DNA of 64,000 nt from Buttiauxella noackiae ATCC 51607. Its GTDB lineage: Bacteria; Pseudomonadota; Gammaproteobacteria; Enterobacterales; Enterobacteriaceae. The position numbers and the translations under genes are program-made. Under the pieces are notes generated by a model. That model saw only the letters and a list, made by a program, of their open reading frames with translations. It had not been told where the DNA came from and ran no database searches. Of this stretch, positions 53,372 to 62,610 are shown one piece after another (position 1 is the first letter of the stretch; every line of letters starts with the position of its first letter). Where the stretch lies: the NCBI RefSeq assembly GCF_001654865.1, contig NZ_LXEO01000015.1, forward strand, positions 1-64,000. The letters are read 5' to 3'.

Positions 53372-53611
53372 ATGCAACAGAACAACTACGTACCCGATAC
53401 AGCTAATGCTATCACCCGATATTTCTCTAAAGCAGCCCTGCCTTCCCAGCAGGAAACACTCGGGGAAATAGTGGTGGAGATCCTGAGCGACGGACGCAGT
53501 TTGAACCGCAAAGCAATCTGCACAAAATTGTTACGTCGGGTTGAAGAAGCATCGGGTCCTGAAGAAGAGAGTCACTACCACACTTTAATTGGCCTGCTTT
53601 TTGACCGTTAA
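53372..53611 (+). CDS. ycgZ: YcgZ, small connector protein
   Basis: 79 residues after ACAGGAG. Matches YcgZ of E. coli in its layout: N-terminal ITRYFSKAALPSQQETLGEIVVEIL and C-terminal helix. In E. coli YcgZ with YmgA and AriR acts through the Rcs phosphorelay to promote biofilm matrix and acid-resistance genes and to lower curli. First gene of the operon. Confidence 0.85.
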   Translation: MQQNNYVPDTANAITRYFSKAALPSQQETLGEIVVEILSDGRSLNRKAICTKLLRRVEEASGPEEESHYHTLIGLLFDR

Positions 53612-53783
53612 CTTTAAACGGTCCTGATAGCGCAAATTACATGGCTTAATAGATCAACACTTGCGGGAGCATTATTTCAGGCAATATAGAAAAGCCTGGC
53701 AACCTTCAGCTGACCTCCTGAGCGAGGGCTGATTTCAAGCCACATTTCGGCAACGAAACTCGGTGGCAAGAAGAGACGCAGTT

Positions 53784-54107
53784 ATGAGCAGAAGTAAAAG
53801 AGAGCAACTAATCGATCAACTGATTGGAGAGGCAGTTCTATCAATCCTTTACGATAACGGACCCATCAGCACTCGGTCCCTGATTGAAAGACTGCAAACA
53901 ATGGAAGCGTCAGAAAGAGATGCACAACGGCGAAATGTGATAGCGGATGTGATTGCCGATATCAGTCACCAACGCCTGGGTATCTCGCGACGTAACCCAG
54001 TTCCGACTCAAAAGCAGTGGGACATGGAGAGCCCGGTTAAACAAAAAAACAAGGCATATCCGTTATTCGACGATAGCCCTGATCCTGGCAGCAGTAAAAA
54101 ACACTGA
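53784..54107 (+). CDS. ymgA: YmgA, small connector protein
   Basis: 107 residues from ATG 53784, which aligns with the E. coli start; a GTG at 53763 gives 114. Core helix pair IDQLIGEAVLSILYDNGPISTRSLIERLQTM (shown as two helices) is homologous to the same fold in YcgZ and AriR. The C-terminal 30 residues are polar and longer than in E. coli (90 residues). It is 172 nt after ycgZ. Confidence 0.8.
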   Translation: MSRSKREQLIDQLIGEAVLSILYDNGPISTRSLIERLQTMEASERDAQRRNVIADVIADISHQRLGISRRNPVPTQKQWDMESPVKQKNKAYPLFDDSPDPGSSKKH

Positions 54108-54144
54108 CTGTCCTACACACTCAACTTACTCATGGTGAAAGTAA

Positions 54145-54423
54145 ATGACTCAGATGACGCTTCATAAATCAGAAATTTATGCCACCCTGCCAAACACGGC
54201 TTTAACTGCATATTTTCGTAACGCTGGCGACATGCTGGCTGATGAGGCCGTATTACTTGGAGCGGTAATACGCAGCATTCTTGCTACTGATGGACATTTA
54301 ACTAATAAAGCCATAATTCAGCGCTTGATTGAGGCAATTGAATCCACTGATGATGTCGTCACCATCGACATCGTGCGTAAAACCCTCGAGATTGTCGTTG
54401 ACCATACTTTTGATGACATTTAA
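54145..54423 (+). CDS. ariR: AriR (YmgB), acid-resistance and biofilm regulator
   Basis: 92 residues (E. coli 88). Conserved blocks NTALTAYFRNAGDMLADEAVLLG and VRKTLEIVVDHTFDDI agree with E. coli AriR, a dimeric helical protein that works with the Rcs pathway in biofilm formation and acid resistance. Last gene of the light-regulated operon; ymgC is not present downstream. Confidence 0.85.
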   Translation: MTQMTLHKSEIYATLPNTALTAYFRNAGDMLADEAVLLGAVIRSILATDGHLTNKAIIQRLIEAIESTDDVVTIDIVRKTLEIVVDHTFDDI

Positions 54424-54487
54424 TCGTGCAGCGATAGTATCAATTTTCAACTTTTGCACGATTGGCTTAAGACAAATAGAAAAGTAC

Positions 54488-54515
54488 GCTGTCATCCCCG
54501 CTCCGGGATGACAGC
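54488..54515 (+). terminator. Hairpin after ariR
   Basis: Perfect 11-bp stem GCTGTCATCCC (54488-54498) with GGGATGACAGC (54505-54515), 6-nt loop. No T-run, but position 65 nt after ariR fits the operon end. Confidence 0.6.
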
Positions 54516-55535
54516 AAATCTTGTGGTAGTGAGATAAAAATTTCGTCTGGAGAATCGACTAACCGCAGATTCACCAGTCAACACCACTGTTTCAGCGCCA
54601 CTCTGACGCTAAAAATAACCCATCTTTTAATCAATCAGTAATAAATCCAATTTGATGAGCCACGACAAATGCAATGAGTTGGTACCAGCCCTCTTGCTAC
54701 TTTTATTTTCCCTACACAACGTTAATGGTATGGGTGTTGTTGGTTTTCATTCGAATAATGAACATGTTTAATTAGCGTGCTATTTACACAGCATTATTAC
54801 CTTATGAAAATAACCTGCCATCGAAACATTAATATTAACGAGTTATGAAAGTAGTAGCATAAATACTTTGCCGACTAAAAATCGGAACGTAAAGAAATGA
54901 AAATATCACTTGCCGTTATGACTGATGAGATTTTTTATCATTTGACTTTTTTTGGTAAAATGCTAAACACCCAAGGCATAGATGTTAAATTTAAAAATTA
55001 TATTTATCAATAAATTGGGTCGATTTTCGCATCTTGTTCAGCTGAAAAAAATCTTGCCCCCTCCACTCTTACATTAAAAAAGTAACGCATTGTGATTACT
55101 GCTCTACTGAATTGTTTCAAATTTTATTTTTTCTCATAAGAAAGTATGAGAGAAGTAACCCAAAGAAAAACCATAGTTATGAATATAACAAAAGTGTCAT
55201 GCAGGGTTAAAATCTCAGCCAATATACGAGTGATCAATATTTAAAACCCTCCGCCTTGAATGCATCTGCAAATTCAAAAGGTCAAGGCTGCCTGTAACTT
55301 ACATAAAATTATCTTTGCGAGAGAAGGAATAAACTTATTCAGCTAAGTATTTTTACAGGGAGAATAACTCTTATAAGGTAGCCAATATTTTAAATTACAT
55401 AACATGGACATTGGTTGCGTCATTGCAACTCGATAATTCATTTCAATACACACGGTTCATTCGCCTGCCCTTTTTTGAAAACGACAGGAAAGAGTGATGA
55501 TAGCTAGTTCAAAGTAAAGATAGGGGTAATTATTT
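54516..55535. other. 1-kb AT-rich non-coding region before the RTX operon
   Basis: No convincing gene. A 38-codon frame at 54897-55013 is the only open candidate. The stretch is markedly AT-rich, the kind of DNA that H-NS binds, and must contain the promoter of the RTX operon. AGGGGT at about 55522 is the ribosome-binding site of the peroxidase gene. Confidence 0.5.
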
Positions 55536-58500
55536 ATGGCCTCACAATATGACTTTACTGTCACGCTGCACGATCTTGCTTTTATTCTCAAGCAGATAAA
55601 AATATCTGAAGCAGCGACAAACCCAGACGGTAGTATTAATGGCGATGCACTCCGGGACTTAGTTTCCAGCCCGTTGTTACCCTACGGTATTCGCACCGTA
55701 GATGGCTCCTGGAATAACCTTCTACCGGGTCAGGAGCTATATGGTTCAGCCGATCAAAACATGCCAAGACTCACCGCGTTGAACTGGCAAGATGCGGATG
55801 CCATGACCAGTTATACTCAACTCGGTGGGACGGTCACTGACGCAGACCCGCGTATTATCAGTAACTTGATATCTGACCAAACCGCGTCAAACCCGGCAGC
55901 AGTCGAAGCGCATAACAACTTACAAGATGCCCCTGGAGGTGGAACCACATCGGCAAATGGTAGCCTGTCGATTCCAAACCTGTCTCCTGATGTGGGCTTG
56001 TCCCCTGCTTTCAATGGCTGGATGACACTATTCGGGCAATTCTTTGACCACGGTCTGGATTTAATTCCAAAGGAGGGAAACGGCATTGTATTCATTCCGC
56101 TGCAACCCGATGACCCCTTATATGTGGAAGGGTCGCCCACTAACTTTATGGTATTAACCAGGGCAAAAGTTGATGCCAACCATGAAACTGTAAACCTCAC
56201 CACTCCATTCATCGATCAAAACCAGACCTACACCTCCCACCCGTCACATCAGATATTCATCCGCGAATACGTCATGATTGATGGCAAGCCTGAACCAACC
56301 GGCAACTTATTAGGCGGCGCAAACGGTGGGCTGGCAACCTGGGCTGATGTCAAAAACCAGGCTGAAACCCTGCTCGGTATCAAACTCACCGATCAGGACG
56401 TGTTTAATGTTCCGCTGCTGGCCACTGACCGTTACGGCAACTTGATCTTAAGTGAAAATGGCAAAGTGCAGATCGTTACCACCGCCGGGTTAGTTGAAGC
56501 GAATGGTGATTTCTTACCTGCCGGAACGCTGCGCACCGGGCATGCATTCCTGGACGACATTGCCCACACCGCTGCGCCAAAAGCCGGGCTGGTAGCTGAC
56601 AACGATGATGTCATTGGCGGCGCTCAGCCAGCCGGAACTTATGATGACGAGCTGCTCGATCGGCACTTCATCACCGGTGACGGGCGCGGTAATGAAAACA
56701 TCGGTTTAACCGCGGTGCATGCCGTATTTCACAGCGAGCATAACCGCCTGGTGGAAGAGTATAAAACCACCCTGCTGGCAACTGGTGATATCGAACTTAT
56801 CAACCAATGGCTGATGCCAGCGCACCAGATAACGGAACTGCCAGCTGATACCAGCACCCTGGTCTGGAACGGTGAGTATTTATTCCAGGCAGGCCGTTTC
56901 ACCACGGAGATGCAGTATCAGCACCTGGTCTTCGAAGAGTTCGCCCGCACCGTACAACCTGCAGTCGACCCGTTTGTCTTCTCCAACACGGCAGACATTA
57001 ACCCGCTGATCTTTGCTGAGTTCGCACATGTGGTTTACCGTTTTGGCCACTCGATGCTGACAGAAACCGTGGCGCGTACTGATATTGATATGCAAAACGG
57101 TGACATTGGCCTGATTGAAGCGTTCCTGAATCCGGTTGCCTTTAATGAAATTAACGGTGGTGCGGTTTCCGACGAACAAGCAATTGGCGCGATTGTTCGT
57201 GGCATGACGCGGCAAGTGGGTAACGAAATTGATGAGTTTATTACCGATGCACTGCGAAACAACCTGATCGGTTTACCGCTTGATTTAGGCGCTCTTAACA
57301 TTGCTCGTGGCCGTGATACGGCAATGCCAACACTGAACCAGGCCCGTGAGCAGTTCTTTGAACTTAGCGGCAACAGTGAACTGCGCCCTTATACCAGTTG
57401 GGCCGACTTCACGACTTACCTGAAAAACCCTGCCTCCATCATCAACTTTATGGCCGCATACGGCCAACATGAGCTGATTCTTGGTGCTACCACCATTCAA
57501 GGCAAACGCGATGCGGTGAACTTCTTGCTGTTTGGCGATGGCACTTCTCAACCGCCTGCCGATGCGATGGATTTCTTCAACAGTACTGGCGCATGGGCGA
57601 CTAAAGAGTCCGGTCTGAACATGGTCGACTTCTGGATTGGCGGGCTTGCCGAGCGGAAAAACGAGTTTGGAGGGATGCTGGGATCTACCTTCAACTTTGT
57701 CTTTGAAACGCAAATGGAAATGCTGCAAGACGGCGACCGTTTCTACTATCTGAGTCGAGCTCAGGGGCTGAACATGCTTAATGAGCTGGAAGCCAACTCA
57801 TTCTCCGCGCTGGTTATGCGTAACAGCGACCTTGGGGAAAATGGCTCATCTCACCTGCCCGCTAACCTGTTCCAGACTCCTGACCATATTTTCGAAGTGA
57901 ATCGGGCACTGCAAACGGAAGCTGACCCAACGTGGGGTAACCCACTAAAAGATCTGTTAACGCCTTTGCTAACCCGACGCGCGGCCACACAGGACGTTAA
58001 CGGCGATGGCGCAGCTGACGGCGCTTACCTTAAGTACACCGGTGATGGGCATGTGGTGCTCGGCGGTTCTGCGGGTAACGATACGTTAATCGGCGGTAAA
58101 GGCATCGACAGCCTATGGGGCGATGGTGGCGATGACCGCCTGGATGGTGGCGATGAGGCAGATGTGGTCCACGGTGGCGATGGTAATGACATTATTACCG
58201 ACACCGGCACACCCGTTGGTGATGCAGACTTCCTGCACGGAGACGCAGGTCACGATGTCATCTTCTCCGGTAACGGTAACGATCTGGTATTCGGCGGCAG
58301 CGGCAGTGATTTTGTGGTTGTTGGCGAAGATGCCCAGGAAGTCTTTGCTGGTCGGGACAATGACTTTGTTCTGGGGGGCTCCGGCGCTGATGCCCTGCTT
58401 GGTAACGAAGGCGATGACTGGCTGGAAGGCGGTGACGGGTTTGACTCGTTGACGGGCGAAAACTCCGAGCTGTTCTTCAACAGTACGATTGTTGGCCACG

Positions 58501-60860
58501 ATGTGCTTAACGGCCAGGGTAACGACACGGACTACGATGGCGAAGCAGGTGACGACATTATGGTTCAGGGCCCCGGCATTCAGCGCAACAATGGCATGGC
58601 CGGTTTCGACTGGGCAATCCATAAAGGCGACCCACATGGTGCTAATTCCGACCTCGGCATTCCGATTTTCGTTAACCAGCAAGAGTTTATCCTGCGGGAT
58701 CGCTTCGATCTGGTTGAGGGGCTTTCGGGCTGGAAACACAACGATGTGTTAGTGGGCACCGAACAGCCTCTCGGGACGGCACCGGTTCTTGGCACCCCGC
58801 TCTCCAATAATCTTACCCAGGAAGGAGCTGACAGGATTAGCGGTCTTCAGGCCGTACTCGGTGTCGCGCACTCAGCGGACCCGAATGCAGTGTTGCTTAA
58901 CCCCGATGATGGCAGCGATATTTTGCTCGGTGGTGGAGGAAGTGACCGCATAACCGGTAAAGCGGGCAACGACATTATTGATGGCGACTCGTGGCTGAAC
59001 GTGCGAATTGCGGTCAGTGGGATGCCGGGCATCACCAGTGCGGACAGTATGAACGAACTGAAATCTTACATGCTGGCTGGCACCTTAAAACCGCACCAAC
59101 TCTCTATAGTGCGTGAGATCTTGAGTGAGGGTAATGGCTCTGAAACCGACGTTGCGGTGTACCGCGATATCAGTAGCAACTATGCCTTTACCCGTATGCC
59201 CGATGGCAGCCTCCGGGTTGACCATGCTACCCCCGATGCCGCATTGAATTTTGATGACGGTATTGATCGCCTGCTGAACATCGAAAAACTGGAGTTTGGC
59301 AACGGTGAACAGTTGTGGGTAACAGCGCAACAGGCGACAGGCAATCTCACCATTGATAACCCAACACCCGAAGTTGGCGACCTCCTGCGAGTCAACCTGG
59401 CGAATTTGCAGGATGGGAACGGTATTGCGGCTAACGCAGCTATCACGCTGACATGGCAGGCATTTACCAATGGCCAATGGCGTGATCAGGCCGTCGGTGA
59501 GGAGTTCAGAGTACCTGGCGCTATTTTGGGTGCTCCACTGCGTGTGGTTGCCAGTTTCAATGACCGTATGGGAGATGCTGAAACCCTGGTTTCGGCTCAA
59601 ACCCAGGCCGTTATGGTGCGCGACCAGCCGACTACCGGTGCCCCGGTGATTAATGACCTCACACCGACCGAAAGCGTCACACTGACGGCTGTTGTCTCCG
59701 GTATTGCTGATGCGGATGGTTTGACCGGCGGTAACTTTAGTTATCAATGGAGAATGAGCACCGCGACCGGGTTTGTGAATATTGTTGGCGCCACTGCGGC
59801 TACCTTCACTCCGGCTCAGGCGATGGTTGGCAGAACTCTGCAAGTGGTGGTGACAGTCACAGATGATGAAGGAAACGCACCTGTTGTCCTCACATCTGCC
59901 ACTACCCAGCCTGTTGGCGATCTTATTGTTGGCTCTAACGCCGGTAACACTCTCATCGGTACAGCATGGAGTGACATCCTGCGCGGTGAAGGCGGTAACG
60001 ATACCCTGCTTGGACGTGCGGGTGACGATTTGTTGGTAGGTGGTGCAGGCAACGACAGCCTGTCAGGTGAAGCGGGACAAGATACCCTGCAAGGGGATGC
60101 TGGCAACGATGATCTTGATGGTGGTCTGGGGGCAGACAGCATGGCCGGCGGTGCCGGAAATGATACCTATATTGTTGATAACGCAGGTGACATCGTTATC
60201 GAAGGTCTCAATGCCGGGACAGATATTGTCCAAACCGGCCTCGCAAGCTACGACTTGACCGATAACATCGAAGAACTGGTGTTTACCGGCCAGGGAAGTT
60301 TCATCGGTACCGGGAACGCGATTGCTAACACCATCACTGGCGGTAATGGGAATGACTCTCTGTTTGGGATGGGAGGCAATGACCAGTTGATCGGTGGGAA
60401 CGGTAATGACTTCCTAGATGGTGGTGATGGTGCCGATAACCTCCAGGGTGGGATTGGCAACGATGTGATGATTGGTGGAACGGGTGCCGATATTCTTTCT
60501 GGCGGTACAGGTAACGACATCCTCAATGGCCAGGCGGGTAATGACACCATGGACGGCGGCACCGGTAATGACATCTTCGCCTTCAGCGCAAGCTTTGGGC
60601 AAGACCGCATCACGAGTTTCGATAGTAATGCCGTTGGTGGGCAGGATTACCTCGATTTAAGTTTGTTAGGTATTACTGCGGGTAGTTTTAACGGCAACGT
60701 CGCGATTACGGGAAGCAACGGTAATACCGTCGTTACCGTTGGTGCGGATGTTATTACTTTAGTCGGCGTGAACTCAACCACCGTTAATATCGGTGATTTT
60801 ATTCTCGAAATACCGTCAACCTTTGCCGCTAATAATGGCAATAACTCACTGATTGCGTAA
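55536..60860 (+). CDS. RTX protein with animal-type haem peroxidase domain
   Basis: 1774 residues. Residues about 100-700 are a peroxidase of the myeloperoxidase superfamily: distal QFFDHG with Asp171 and His172, RGNEN with Arg384 and Glu387 (the pattern of catalytic Arg239 and haem-ester Glu242 of myeloperoxidase), YRFGH with proximal His505, and NIARGRD with Asn588. The residue after His172 is Gly where myeloperoxidase has the calcium ligand Asp96. Then come GGxGxDxLx RTX repeats (about 841-980, 1130-1150), two immunoglobulin-like segments (about 1270-1463), more RTX repeats (about 1465-1545, 1605-1685) and an acidic/hydrophobic C-terminal secretion signal. No N-terminal signal peptide. The exporter genes follow directly. 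Related proteins exist in other proteobacteria; the role may be antimicrobial or matrix oxidation. Confidence 0.88.
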   Translation: MASQYDFTVTLHDLAFILKQIKISEAATNPDGSINGDALRDLVSSPLLPYGIRTVDGSWNNLLPGQELYGSADQNMPRLTALNWQDADAMTSYTQLGGTVTDADPRIISNLISDQTASNPAAVEAHNNLQDAPGGGTTSANGSLSIPNLSPDVGLSPAFNGWMTLFGQFFDHGLDLIPKEGNGIVFIPLQPDDPLYVEGSPTNFMVLTRAKVDANHETVNLTTPFIDQNQTYTSHPSHQIFIREYVMIDGKPEPTGNLLGGANGGLATWADVKNQAETLLGIKLTDQDVFNVPLLATDRYGNLILSENGKVQIVTTAGLVEANGDFLPAGTLRTGHAFLDDIAHTAAPKAGLVADNDDVIGGAQPAGTYDDELLDRHFITGDGRGNENIGLTAVHAVFHSEHNRLVEEYKTTLLATGDIELINQWLMPAHQITELPADTSTLVWNGEYLFQAGRFTTEMQYQHLVFEEFARTVQPAVDPFVFSNTADINPLIFAEFAHVVYRFGHSMLTETVARTDIDMQNGDIGLIEAFLNPVAFNEINGGAVSDEQAIGAIVRGMTRQVGNEIDEFITDALRNNLIGLPLDLGALNIARGRDTAMPTLNQAREQFFELSGNSELRPYTSWADFTTYLKNPASIINFMAAYGQHELILGATTIQGKRDAVNFLLFGDGTSQPPADAMDFFNSTGAWATKESGLNMVDFWIGGLAERKNEFGGMLGSTFNFVFETQMEMLQDGDRFYYLSRAQGLNMLNELEANSFSALVMRNSDLGENGSSHLPANLFQTPDHIFEVNRALQTEADPTWGNPLKDLLTPLLTRRAATQDVNGDGAADGAYLKYTGDGHVVLGGSAGNDTLIGGKGIDSLWGDGGDDRLDGGDEADVVHGGDGNDIITDTGTPVGDADFLHGDAGHDVIFSGNGNDLVFGGSGSDFVVVGEDAQEVFAGRDNDFVLGGSGADALLGNEGDDWLEGGDGFDSLTGENSELFFNSTIVGHDVLNGQGNDTDYDGEAGDDIMVQGPGIQRNNGMAGFDWAIHKGDPHGANSDLGIPIFVNQQEFILRDRFDLVEGLSGWKHNDVLVGTEQPLGTAPVLGTPLSNNLTQEGADRISGLQAVLGVAHSADPNAVLLNPDDGSDILLGGGGSDRITGKAGNDIIDGDSWLNVRIAVSGMPGITSADSMNELKSYMLAGTLKPHQLSIVREILSEGNGSETDVAVYRDISSNYAFTRMPDGSLRVDHATPDAALNFDDGIDRLLNIEKLEFGNGEQLWVTAQQATGNLTIDNPTPEVGDLLRVNLANLQDGNGIAANAAITLTWQAFTNGQWRDQAVGEEFRVPGAILGAPLRVVASFNDRMGDAETLVSAQTQAVMVRDQPTTGAPVINDLTPTESVTLTAVVSGIADADGLTGGNFSYQWRMSTATGFVNIVGATAATFTPAQAMVGRTLQVVVTVTDDEGNAPVVLTSATTQPVGDLIVGSNAGNTLIGTAWSDILRGEGGNDTLLGRAGDDLLVGGAGNDSLSGEAGQDTLQGDAGNDDLDGGLGADSMAGGAGNDTYIVDNAGDIVIEGLNAGTDIVQTGLASYDLTDNIEELVFTGQGSFIGTGNAIANTITGGNGNDSLFGMGGNDQLIGGNGNDFLDGGDGADNLQGGIGNDVMIGGTGADILSGGTGNDILNGQAGNDTMDGGTGNDIFAFSASFGQDRITSFDSNAVGGQDYLDLSLLGITAGSFNGNVAITGSNGNTVVTVGADVITLVGVNSTTVNIGDFILEIPSTFAANNGNNSLIA

Positions 60861-60870
60861 GGAGAAGACT

Positions 60871-62610
60871 ATGTCGCGCCAGCATACGCCAACAGAACTG
60901 AAGAGTGCATTAAAAGGGACTAAACCGACCTTTATAATGCTGTTGTTTTTTAGTTGTGTAATTAACATGCTTATGCTGGCGCCGGCAATATATATGTTGC
61001 AGGTCTATGACCGTGTTCTGGTCAGTAAAAATACGACCACTTTATTGATGTTGACGTTACTTATTGTCGGTATATACATCGTTATTGCGATGATTGAATC
61101 GGCCCGTTCAAGCGTCATGATTAGGCTTGGCAATCGGCTCGATGTCAAAATGAATAAGTTAGTCTTTAATGCTGCATTTAAACGAAAAGTTGCTACTGGC
61201 GACAGCAACCCTGCCCAGGCTTTAGCGGAGCTCGATCAGATTCGTCAGTTTCTTTCCGGCAGTAGTTTATTTGCGCTGCTGGATATTCCGTGGACACCGG
61301 TATATCTATTCATTGCCTTTCTTGTCCACCCGCTGTTGGGATACCTCTCTTTAGGAGGGATAACAATATTATTTATCCTGACCCTGGTTTCTGAATTTTC
61401 GACCAAACGCCCTATTCAGCAAGCACATGCGCTAACCATCAATAATGCCAGCAAACTCAATAAACAATTACAAAACTCCGACACCATAGAAGCGATGGGA
61501 ATGCTTTCTACCCTAAAACATCACTGGGGTGAACAGCATGACAAAGTGCTGGTTTTGCAAACGCAGATTGCCGATAAAACGGCTGGATTAAACAGTTTAA
61601 GCCGCTTTGTACGTGTACTGCTGCAATCTATTGCGCTGGGTGCCGGGGCCTTACTGGTGATCGGAGGCCAAATTACCCCAGGGCTGATGATTGCCGCCTC
61701 CATCATTCTCGGGCGTGTACTGAATCCGGTGGAACAAATTATCGGTAGCTGGAAGCAATTTGTGCAATTTCGTAGCGCATGGCATCAGATATCAACTTTG
61801 CTGAAGGAATACCCGGTACCAAAAGAAGTTCTGACCCTGCCGCGTCCGAACGGAAATATCAGTGTTGAAAGTATTTTTGCCGCAGCACCAGGCCAACATG
61901 CACCACTGCTACGTAATATCTCATTTCAACTCGAGAAAGGTGAAGTGCTGGGTATTATCGGCCCTTCGGCATCAGGGAAAACCTCACTTGCTAAGTTACT
62001 GGTCGGCGTCTGGAAACCTTTATCCGGCAAGGTTCGCCTCGACGGCGCGGATATTTGCCAGTGGGATAAAGAGTTGCTTGGCCCCTCCATCGGTTATCTT
62101 CCACAAGATGTTGAATTATTCGACGGCAGCATCGCACAAAACATTGCCCGTTTTGCCGAAAACGACAGCGAACTTATCGTCGCTGCCGCAACTTTGGCCG
62201 GTGTGCATGACATGATTCTACGTCTCCCCCAGGGCTACGACACGCCTCTGGGTGCAGGTGGACACCAGTTATCCGGCGGGCAACGGCAACGTATTGGGCT
62301 TGCGCGCGCGGTCTACAACAATCCGGCATTCGTCGTTCTGGATGAGCCAAATGCCAATCTGGATGATGCCGGTGAGTTTGCTCTCGTCAAAGCGATTAAT
62401 ACGTTGCGCACACAAGGCCAAACCACCGTCATTATCTCCCATCGCCCGACGCTGCTCGGCGTGGTCAATAAAGTCTTATTACTTAATGACGGAGCCATGC
62501 AAGAGTTCGGAACCCGCGACCAGGTTTTTGCCAATCTACGGCAGGCCAATATATTAAAACCGGTAGCGACCTCCTCTCCATCGAGTACTGAACAGCAACG
62601 AGAAGCCTGA
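60871..62610 (+). CDS. Type I secretion ABC permease/ATPase (PrtD-like)
   Basis: 579 residues from ATG 60871, chosen because GGAG at 60861 is 6 nt upstream; an upstream TTG reading adds six residues. N-terminal membrane part of six helices (about 25-310), with no C39 peptidase-like domain. ATPase: Walker A GPSASGKTS near 364-372, signature LSGGQRQRIGLARA near 467-480, Walker B FVVLDEPNANLD near 487-498, switch histidine ISHRP. It starts 10 nt after the RTX gene and should export that protein. Confidence 0.92.
   Translation: MSRQHTPTELKSALKGTKPTFIMLLFFSCVINMLMLAPAIYMLQVYDRVLVSKNTTTLLMLTLLIVGIYIVIAMIESARSSVMIRLGNRLDVKMNKLVFNAAFKRKVATGDSNPAQALAELDQIRQFLSGSSLFALLDIPWTPVYLFIAFLVHPLLGYLSLGGITILFILTLVSEFSTKRPIQQAHALTINNASKLNKQLQNSDTIEAMGMLSTLKHHWGEQHDKVLVLQTQIADKTAGLNSLSRFVRVLLQSIALGAGALLVIGGQITPGLMIAASIILGRVLNPVEQIIGSWKQFVQFRSAWHQISTLLKEYPVPKEVLTLPRPNGNISVESIFAAAPGQHAPLLRNISFQLEKGEVLGIIGPSASGKTSLAKLLVGVWKPLSGKVRLDGADICQWDKELLGPSIGYLPQDVELFDGSIAQNIARFAENDSELIVAAATLAGVHDMILRLPQGYDTPLGAGGHQLSGGQRQRIGLARAVYNNPAFVVLDEPNANLDDAGEFALVKAINTLRTQGQTTVIISHRPTLLGVVNKVLLLNDGAMQEFGTRDQVFANLRQANILKPVATSSPSSTEQQREA
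61209..61216 (-). other. KOPS octamer
   Basis: CCCTGCCC on the plus strand, so GGGCAGGG points left, towards dif; inside the exporter gene. Confidence 0.6.

Noticed and set aside
54897-55013. 38-codon open frame in the leader of the RTX operon
   Set aside because: Weak ribosome-binding site, no recognisable family and AT-rich composition; cannot be told from chance.
58113-59843. Long minus-strand frames (208 and 252 codons) inside the RTX gene
   Set aside because: They mirror the repetitive GGxGxD coding sequence on the other strand and have no start context or family.
60187-60199. GTGACATCGTTAT as a third matS site
   Set aside because: Two mismatches in the invariant right half-site (TAT for CAC); too weak.
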